DNA of 64,000 bases. Source: Euglena gracilis. Lineage: Eukaryota > Euglenida > Euglenophyceae > Euglenales. Of the stretch, positions 56,667-64,000 are shown in pieces (within the stretch, counting starts at the first letter, position 1; every line of letters starts with the position of its first letter). Location: contig CP154955.1 of assembly GCA_039621445.1 (NCBI GenBank), positions 14,137,307 to 14,201,306 of the forward strand. Direction: 5' to 3'. Under the pieces are notes generated by a model. It was not told the origin of the DNA, did not search any database, and saw only the letters and a list, made by a program, of their open reading frames with translations. A program made the position numbers and the translations under genes.

Positions 56667-56855
56667 CTCCTCGACGTCGCTCAGCAGCTCGAAGACGATA
56701 GCGGTGGCGCGGTCCACGGCCTCCAGGCTGCCCCGCAGCTTGTACTCGTCGGACGTGCTGTGTGGCGGCGGCACGATGAGCTCCGCCCCGGCCTCCTCCC
56801 GGATGCGCTTCGCGTTGCAGCCGCCTTTGCCGATCGGGGGCACGCGGTATTGCCA
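56667..56855 (-). CDS. Multi-KH protein exon: KH domain with GKGG loop
   Basis: 189 bases, phase 0 to 0. Acceptor CCCTCCCGAG, donor GTGCGG. Reads WQYRVPPIGKGGCNAKRIRE, then EAGAELIVPPP, DEYKLRGSLEAVDRATAIVF and ELLSDVEE. This is an almost complete type I KH domain: GKGG loop, helix IREEAG, strand, YKLRG strand and final helix. The first strand appears short, so a small exon between 58284 and 56855 might supply it. The basic residues around GKGG fit RNA contact. Confidence 0.9.
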
Positions 56856-57612
56856 CTCGGGAGGGATGCCGGCTTGTGGTTTCAGATGTGAAGCAAATGG
56901 GCAAAGAAGGGGATGCCTGGACGGGGGCTCAAGCCACGGCTTTTTGGGGGGTAAAGGTTATAAAGGTAAAGAGGAAAAAATTGCCCCCCCCCCGCTAAAT
57001 GGCCCTGTGCAAAATCTTGTCTGGGAACCTCCCAACGAAATTGAAATCTGTGATATTGAAAACACATTGTGGGAAAATATTTGGTCGCATCCATTCTGTT
57101 GCCACATGCATTCTCTCTTTGCTCTGCTTACAGTTTCTGTGGTATTACACATTTTCTGAGGCTTTTGTGAACAATCACTGTCCGAGATGCTTGGCGCAAT
57201 AATTAAATCCCACCCAAATAGTATTCCCCCGGGGAATATTATTTGGTCGGCCAAAATCCACCCTCGGGGAATTATTTGGCAAAATCTTCCGTAATTTTTT
57301 GGGTGCGACATGTTTGACCAGGAAATGCATAATTATATCTGCGTTGAACACCATCAAAAACCATGCTGGGTGGAATTTTTGTTCCAAAAAAAGTGCAATA
57401 TGGTATTTTCCCTTCTGTTTTCAATCCGAACGTGGGCAGACTTCACATGAAATTTGCACAAAAATATGGTTCCAGCTCCCAGGAAAACTCAGTTTTTTTT
57501 CTGAGGTGGTCTGTGGTGTGGGGAGGGGTAATATATTTGGGTGGCCGAAATCGGGTCCCGGGGGGGGGGGGGGTATTATTTGGGAGGGGTTTACTTGTTG
57601 AACAATTGCGAT

Positions 57613-58027
57613 CAGGCATTTGCTTAAAGTCCCCCGGGGGGGGGGGGGGGGGGGGTACCGGCTAGCCAATCGGCTAGACACTGGAAAAAGTGGACTAGCT
57701 AGACCCCCCCTCCCCCCCGGGGGGGGGGGGTCCGGGGGTCCCCCGGACTGGAAAAAAAATTGGAGGAAAAATGAGGTTTTTAACAGGTTTTTGGCTGATT
57801 TTGTTCCAAAAATTCCCAAAAATGCCCAAAACGGGCATTTTTGGCCATTTTTGGGGGTCCCAAAAAATTTTCAGCGCTTCGAAAAAATTTTTTCCACTGG
57901 CTAGCCCTGCTAGCAAACCCCCCCCCTGGGGGGGTCTGCTAGAAAACCCACTAGCCAAATTTGGACTAGCTGCAGTCCAGCCCCCCCCGGGGGGGGGGGG
58001 TACTGCAATCCCTTAAGCAAATGCCTG
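57613..58027. mobile_element. hAT-like TIR element, intact
   Basis: 415 bases. Ends CAGGCATTTGCTTAAAG and CCTTAAGCAAATGCCTG. A perfect 8 bp duplication ATTGCGAT lies at 57605-57612 and 58028-58035. The body contains long C/G runs able to pair and CTAGC-rich inverted repeats. Reference copy for the outer element at 50100-51827. Confidence 0.93.
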
Positions 58028-58283
58028 ATTGCGATGCACAGTAGAATGGATGCAGGGGCGAAGCTGATATCCACCCCGAGTCCCATCAAGCTCATATCCA
58101 TATGGTTGGCCACAAATGCACAAGCAGCCCGGGAATGGCCAGGCAATCCCACGGCCAGGATCCAGTGCATTGGCTTTCCATTGCGATCCTTCGCAGGCAG
58201 CCCGGGATGGAAATCCCTTCCGGGGGCGCCCTCCGAGGAGAACCATGGGGTCCGCCTGAACTCCATCCAAGGCTGCTCGGCAC

Positions 58284-58322
58284 CTTCCGCACCACCTCCA
58301 CTTCCTCCTTGGTCAGCTCCAC
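58284..58322 (-). CDS. Multi-KH protein micro-exon (39 bases)
   Basis: Acceptor GGGACTTGCAG, donor GTGCCG. Encodes exactly VELTKEEVEVVRK, a charged helix/strand linker between KH domains. Phase 0 on both sides agrees with the exon before (ends DPSQ) and after (starts WQYRV). Confidence 0.72.
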
Positions 58323-59473
58323 CTGCAAGTCCCACAAAGACTCATGAAGGGGGGGGGCATTGGCGGGGCTCAACGGAAAAGCCTGTTTTGACTTTTCGGC
58401 CATATTATATATGGGCCAAAAAAAAAAGTCAAAAAATCGAAAAAAATATGCCCAAAACGATATGTTTGGCCTCCCGGACCCAGAAAACTGTTTTCGAGCC
58501 GAAAATGAGCGTTTTTGACCCCCCAGCGCCCCGTTTTTGGCCTGGTGGGGGGGGCACACACACCATCTAGAAGTTCAGAAATTGAGGATTCCTGTATTTA
58601 AAAAAAAATGGTTTTATGCACATGAATGGATGTAAGACAAATCAGGGATTTTCATCCAGCCACAGCACCGAAGGTTTTCCAGACCCTTTGAGTTTCGAGG
58701 TCGGAGGGGTGTTCCAACCCCCCATATTTTTCATGCGGAGAATCAAAATCAAAATGTCAGACACCAAAATGTCCCCCGGTGATGAAAATCAAAATGTCCA
58801 ATATCCTCAAAAATGAGGAATATGGTTTGCCCTTCCCGGCACATTACATCGTAAGATTTTTCTCGCTATTTTTGGAACCTGCCAAGGAGGGGAAGCAATG
58901 TCCACCACAAGAGGAACTTGATAGTGGCCACATTACAATAATTGATAAAGCAAATACCCAAACATTATTGAATTTATTTAACTTGTTATATTGATTCAGT
59001 TTGAATCCTTTTTTGAAGAAAAAAAATCAGCAACCGTTCTTTCCTAATCCTGCAGCTTTTGTACAAAAAAAAACGTCAAAGATGTCTCAGCAGTAAATCC
59101 CTGAGCTTCTGAGGAAAAATGCAATCCAAACTTGCACACCACCCGAATGGCTGCCTGATGCCTCTGCTTTATCATCCTTGGGGGTGTTTCATACCAAAAA
59201 CTTCACAGTAGCATTGAGGATAGTTACTATGTCTGTTTTTGTCTGTGTTTGTTGTGTCTGTGTTTGGGCGGATCCAGGTGCAGGTGCAGGCGTGAGTAGG
59301 TGTGGGTGTGGGTGAGTGTGGGGATGGTGTGCATGGGTGGGTTGGTGCTTTCAGCCGCTCAACGCTCTGTGGTTGCTTTGAACTCATTTGTGGTTTACCA
59401 CTCAATTTTGAGCTTGGTAATCCATATTCGACCCATGTCGGCCCGTTTATTCTTGGCAGCCGTCGCTACACAC

Positions 59474-59616
59474 CTGGCTGGGGTCAACCGTGCTGCCTGA
59501 AAGCTGGCGGATGCCAGCAGCGATTTTCTGCACGTCTGCAGGTTGGCCATAAATGGCAACATACCGCCCACCCTCCTCGGGGAGTTGCACCTTGGCGTTG
59601 GAAAGAAGGAAATGCC
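59474..59616 (-). CDS. Multi-KH protein exon: second half of a KH domain
   Basis: 143 bases. Acceptor GCCCACAG, donor GTGTGTAG. It completes a split Arg codon from the previous exon and reads HFLLSNAKVQLPEEGGRYVA, then IYGQPADVQKIAAGIRQLSG and STVDPSQ. VQLP, YVAIYGQPADV and the following helix are the late strands and last helix of a KH domain begun in 60015-60111. Confidence 0.88.
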
Positions 59617-60014
59617 CTGTGGGCATGTGCAAAACTTACTATGCACATAAATGAATACGAATGAACGAGTGTGTACTCAAATGCACACAGGCGTATACAT
59701 GATGGACATAGATACACACACATACATCATCTGTATGTATCTTTGTTTTGGCATCATTGAATAAAATGGACACCATTGCAAAGACATTGACATGAATATC
59801 CAAATGAAAAAAAAACGAAAAAATGAAACCCACATAAAAGCGCCAAATCCCTCAGGTGTTTTCTCAATGAAAATAAAGTTTTTCAAATTTAACAAATGGA
59901 AAAAAAAAACGGTGAAAGCTGGTGATGCCTGATACTGTTTCCAACGCGTATTTCCCCACTCTTGTCCTTCTGTGTCATTCAAAAAGGAATTTCCCTCTCC
60001 AGGAGCCAGCTCAC

Positions 60015-60111
60015 GAATCTTTTCCAATGTTTGACCTTTTGGGCCGATGATGACTCCAACCATAGGGTCCCCATATTTGCTGGTAGGGATGGGCTCCTCG
60101 TGCTTCACTTC
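60015..60111 (-). CDS. Multi-KH protein exon: first half of a KH domain
   Basis: 97 bases. Acceptor TCATTTGGCAG, donor GTGAGC. Reads EVKHEEPIPTSKYGDPMVGV, then IIGPKGQTLEKI plus one base. GPKG is the GxxG loop. The strand GDPMVGVIIGPKG is duplicated almost exactly in exon 48253-48287, showing internal repetition of KH modules. If the donor is ignored the frame goes on as RELAPGEGNSFL, which does not fit a KH helix. Confidence 0.88.
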
Positions 60112-60857
60112 CTGCCAAATGAAATAACAATAGCTGCGGTGGGTGAGAGAACATCAGGGTCGAAAAGAACGGGACCAGAAAGGCTGCCTCCTGTCGAAAT
60201 TCCCAACCAAAGGGTGCACCACACCCTCTGCAGTCAACAATTGGGGGGGGGATGGGATGGTCGATGGTGATACGACAAAAGGAGGAAACATGAAATAATG
60301 CACTTTGCACATGCCACAAAAAAACTCTCCTTTTTTGAAACAAAAACGATCCAGAAACCAGATGGGGGGCAAATTGCATCCAGTTTTTTCCTTCCCCACA
60401 TGTGCACACAGCTGCGATTACGAAAATTGTGCAAAACTTTGTGTTGTGCACAACAGCACATGTGTGTGCGTGTGCCTGCCAACTGCCCCCAACCTCCTGC
60501 CGGAGAGTTGTATGGCAGAAAATGAACATTTCTGGCTGCTGTGCATGGACTGGAAAAGAGCTAAATAAGATAAAAATATATCTGCAATCAAAAATTTACC
60601 AAATTATTTTTTCCTGGACTGTTTCCCCCCATAAGTTCAATTCCTGTTATGGTTGTTCGGACTGTGTGTCAAACAAAAACCCATGAGATTCAAAGAATCC
60701 AAAGTATTGCTCCGTTCACATTTCAGCACAAAAAAAACAACTGTCTGGATCTCGCGAAAAATTTCAATAAAAGAACTATTTTGTACTGTGAATTTTCATC
60801 AAAAACATACCATGCCCCCCGAGCTATTCCCGTCCCCGGGACCCTTTACGGCCCAAT

Positions 60858-61107
60858 CAGGGGTTTTTTTTAAGACCGGGGGGAGGGAGGAGGGGGTCGG
60901 CACCCACCCACCCACCCCCTCGGGTTGGGCCCCCCCGGGGGGGGGGATCCCGGGGAACCCACCCACTTTTGCCCAAAAATGGCCGAAATGCTAAAAATAG
61001 CACCTTTTTCAAAATTTTCGGCGCCCCACCATCCCCCCGGGGGGGGGGGGTCCAAGGGACCCACCCCCCCCCTGGGGGAGGGGGTCCAAGACTAAAAAAA
61101 ACTCCTG
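60858..61107. mobile_element. hAT-like small TIR element
   Basis: 250 bases. Starts CAGGGGTTTTTTTTAAGACC and ends GACTAAAAAAAACTCCTG. A perfect 8 bp duplication GGCCCAAT lies at 60850-60857 and 61108-61115. The core has paired C and G runs. Confidence 0.9.
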
Positions 61108-62369
61108 GGCCCAATGGGAACAGTACGGGGGGGAACAGCTCAGGGGGGGGGGGACCTAGGTCCCCCCCCCCGAGCTATTCCCATACCTGAACCTCGGGCA
61201 GCCCAAAAGGGGTTATCTTTGGCAACTTTTTTGGATGTTCGCCAAAAATGGTCAATTTTAAGTACATTTGCCAAAAATTGATTTTTGAAAACGTCCCAAA
61301 AACGTCGATTTTGAGCACTTTTTTTGGGAAGTTCTTTAGAAAAAATGCTATGACAGTGAGCTATTCCCGTCCCCCCTATGGGAATAGCTCGGGGGGGGGG
61401 GACAGCTCGGAGGGGGGGGGGGGGGGAGCATGGTAAACCCTATAAAAAAAGACAGAAAATAATGCAATTTGAAGCAAAAAAAAACAAAAAGACCGCAAAA
61501 AGATGATAAAAATACATAATGCCAAAACATGCATGTGAAAAAAATATGCAAAATTGTGAAAAATAATGCACAAATATGGAAAATTTGAGGGGAAATGCAA
61601 CTGGTTGACATCTCCATCCACGCAGCCAGAAGAAAAATTCTCACATTCCATTTTGCATTCAAAAAAAGAATTCGTTGAGCAAAAAAAGCACAAAAAAATG
61701 ACACAAAATTCACAAAAATTTTGGGGTCGGGGAAAATGGAGGCCAAAAAGAGGAATTTACAGTCAAAAAAAATTCTCCAGCAAAATTACAAAATCGCCCG
61801 GAAATTTTGCCAAAATCGAAAAACACAAAAACAAAACAGAAAAAACAAAACACATTTTGCATTCCCCCTCCTGTTTCCATGGATCACTGGGTTCCCCCCG
61901 TCTTCCCCAAATAAAACTCACGCCAACCCTACATCAGGGGGGGGGGATGCGCTGGACGGCCCTCGGAAAAAATGCGCAAAAAAAGCGCAAAAAATGCGCT
62001 GAGTTTGTGACCTTCCTAAGGGGAAAAGGACTTGGAAAAATTTCCAACAATAAACCCAAATTAAACCAAAATCACCAAAAAGAGCTGAAATGAAGGCATT
62101 TTGGCCAAAAAATGCATGACCAGGGCGTCACTCTCCGTTCACCATAACCAACAATGTCAGCCATGGTTGCCCCTTACTTGTGACCAGGGGAGTGGGATTC
62201 CCGCCTTGATTACGTGTCAATGTGGGGTCTCTGAAACCCCCAGTGTCCTCATCGTCATTGGATGAGTACCCACACCTCATCACCCAAGGGTTTTCTCTTG
62301 AGGCGGGTCCCTTGGGTGGAAAAAAAGTGCGAAAATGTGTTCGTTGGTTACAGAAATGGGTCAGTTGAA

Positions 62370-62640
62370 TGTGGGCAAAATTCGATGAGCATGTGAGTTG
62401 GGTGGAAAATGTGCAAAAATGGCAAAATGTGCAAAATTGGGCAAAAAAATGTGCAAAAAATGCGCAAAAATGGAAAATGTGCAAAATTGGGCAAAAAAAA
62501 ATGCGCAAAAAAATGGAAAATGTGCAAAAACGGGGGGGAAAATGTGCAAAAAAATGCGCAAAAATGCGCATTTTTGAAAAATTGACCAAAATGCACAAAA
62601 AATGCGCAAAAATGCGGAAAAATGCGCAACGCATTTCCCC
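62370..62640. repeat. A-rich minisatellite, (G/T)GCAAAAA units
   Basis: Irregular repeats of TGCGCAAAAA and TGTGCAAAATTGGG. His/Phe-rich minus-strand frames here are artefacts. Confidence 0.85.
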
Positions 62641-63606
62641 CCCCTGCCTACATACACAATAAAAAATTTCTTTCAGAGGTAAACAAATGCGCAAAAAAGT
62701 CTGCGTGGTTCAGCCCCATCACCAAGGAACAACGTTTTGAAATGCCTTCCCAGGCAAGCACCCGTGTCGTTGGATGGAACCATACGGGGGGACGGTTGAA
62801 TATGAAGCCAGGTGAGAGACTGCGATTCATGCACTGTTCCCCTGGCCCAAACCCACGCACCCTTTAAAAAACCCCACCCAACCCCCGGTGGGCCAAACCG
62901 CCAAAAACACCCCAAAACCGTTGAACAAAAATACTTTTGGGCCCGCAGCGACCCTTTGAGCACCCCACTGGGGGGGGGGGTTCCTGGCCACTCACCACAC
63001 AGCAAACTGGGCAGAAGCGCAGTAAGCACTGGCCATAAACTGACAAGAAGCCTTAGGTGCAACTGAGGGAGGTCCCAATCCCCGGGAGGAGGGGGTCATC
63101 CCAATCAGAGCTGGCGCTTTTTTTGCTTTTTTAAAAAAAAACAAAAAAACGTGTTTTTTTTTTAAAAAAAAACGGCAAAAAAAAACGGTTTTTTAAAAAA
63201 AAAAAACGGCCGAATCAAGCGCCAAGTCGCCAGCAACGGAAAAACTCAAAAAAAACACCACACACATGCAACCCCCCCTTTCCTCGGTTTTGTATTGACC
63301 AGGCATGAGAAAATAGCTATAAAAGTGACAGAAAAAAATGCAACAATTCCAAGGTCATGTTGGGAACTGCCCAAAAAAAATGAAAATTTTTTTTCCACCA
63401 TACCCCCGCTGGCGTTTTTTTTGTTTTTTTTTAAAAAAACACAAAAAAAACAAAAAAAACCGTTTTATATTTTTTTTGTTTTTTTTGACTGCCGGCTTTG
63501 ATCCCAATGTTTTGTGAATGTTCAATGCAAACCCATCCAGTTGGGGAAACCACACTAGAACTGGACTTTGCGTCCTTAAAAAATGGTGGGAGGGACAGCT
63601 GCATGC

Positions 63607-63793
63607 CTTCAGAATCTTCAGGAGGGCAGCCTCCGCTCGCATGACGGCAATGCTGGTGCCGGTGAGCACCAGCCGGCTCAGGGCCCCGGGCACTGGCGCC
63701 TCCTTGTGGACCACCTTGGCGTTGGAGTCGTCCTCCACCTGGACCTTCTTGGCCAGAGCCGGCCGCACCTGTGCCCCGGAGTTGCTGTCAGCC
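63607..63793 (-). CDS. Multi-KH protein exon, most 5' in the window
   Basis: Likely acceptor TTTTTCGAG (or CTGACAG nine bases further in). Reads ADSNSGAQVRPALAKKVQVE, then DDSNAKVVHKEAPVPGALSR and LVLTGTSIAVMRAEAALLKI LK. LVLTGTSIAVMRAEAALLKI is the last strand and helix of a KH domain whose first half must lie beyond the window. It joins in phase 0 to 60015-60111 if the donor is GCATGC. No GT occurs at the expected place, so this is a likely GC-AG intron. Confidence 0.78.
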
Positions 63794-63802
63794 CTCGAAA
63801 AA

Positions 63803-64000
63803 AATGTGACGCAAAAAATATGAAAATGTGACGCAAAAAATATGAAAATGTGACGCAAAAAAATATGAAAATGTGACGCAAAAAATATAAAATGTGACGC
63901 AAAAAAATATAAAAATGTGACACAAAAAATATAAAAATGTGACGCAAAAATATAAAAATGTGATGCAAAAAATATAAAAATGTGACGCAAAAAAAATATA
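63803..64000. repeat. Tandem repeat of ~20-22 bases (GTGACGCAAAAAATATGAAA)
   Basis: Nine or so copies of ATGTGACGCAAAAAATATAAAA with small variations, starting within 10 bases of the exon at 63607-63793 and running to the window end. It lies at the 3' end of the preceding intron on the minus strand, where it supplies a T-rich tract. Confidence 0.92.

Larger units (their letters stand above)
60112..63606 (-). other. Large intron of the KH gene
   Basis: 3.5 kb. It contains the TIR element at 60858-61107, a cluster of GAGCTATTCCC inverted repeats (60821-61430), A/T-rich sequence, a GCGCAAAAAT array (62370-62640), a 63.1-63.2 kb poly-A/poly-T stretch and no convincing exon. The donor is probably GC (AAG|GCATGC) at the 63607 side. 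Confidence 0.55.

Noticed and set aside
1-64000. tRNA, rRNA, CRISPR array, bacterial operon or riboswitch
   Set aside because: Nothing with the needed structure was recognised; the regular arrays are simple or minisatellite DNA without unique spacers. A tRNA scan and Rfam search were not possible.

Overview
This window is nuclear DNA from a eukaryote. It has spliced genes with short exons and long introns (mostly GT-AG, probably some GC-AG), and every long intact reading frame belongs to a retrotransposon. The repertoire is a cytosine-methyltransferase-bearing Ty3/gypsy element, an APE-RT-RNase H LINE, DIRS tyrosine-recombinase elements and hAT-like small elements, with GC donors. This fits an alga, most easily a dinoflagellate. 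That is inference; a charophyte or another protist is not excluded.

Layout. (1) 1-1510: the tail of a host gene on the plus strand, with one convincing terminal exon and a long self-complementary tetranucleotide repeat in an intron. (2) 2.1-6.0 kb: wreckage of DIRS elements in both orientations. (3) 6.0-31.6 kb: a Ty3/gypsy-like retrotransposon flanked by ~3.5 kb direct repeats taken as LTRs. Its 5' LTR is split by a ~7.9 kb LINE (7.8-15.7 kb, minus strand, ~19 bp target duplication). The interior carries gag, a C5-cytosine methyltransferase domain, protease, reverse transcriptase (RT) and the start of RNase H. No integrase is visible. The RT is split by a 4.0 kb insertion carrying three exons of a class-3 lipase gene. 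(4) 31.6-41.7 kb: two DIRS elements (B minus, C plus) arranged 5' end to 5' end and nested in an older DIRS family (A). C keeps inverted terminal repeats, an internal complementary region and very long overlapping open frames. (5) 42.4-64 kb: a vigilin-like multi-KH RNA-binding protein gene on the minus strand. At least 13 exons of about 28-189 bases can be chained, and most junctions agree in reading phase. Its 5' end lies beyond the window. Its introns are packed with 0.25-1.7 kb terminal-inverted-repeat elements, mostly with 8 bp target duplications.

Nesting gives an order of events: DIRS-A first; then Ty3 into DIRS-A gag, and DIRS-B and C into DIRS-A; then the LINE into the Ty3 LTR. The point of most biological interest is the methyltransferase inside the Ty3 polyprotein. 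Retrotransposon-borne cytosine methyltransferases are known in dinoflagellates and charophytes, so this is probably a relative of that system rather than a new one. Less expected are the ~3.5 kb G-tract-rich LTRs, the missing integrase, and the lipase gene fragment caught in the RT. Many frameshifts sit at homopolymer runs and could be sequencing errors.
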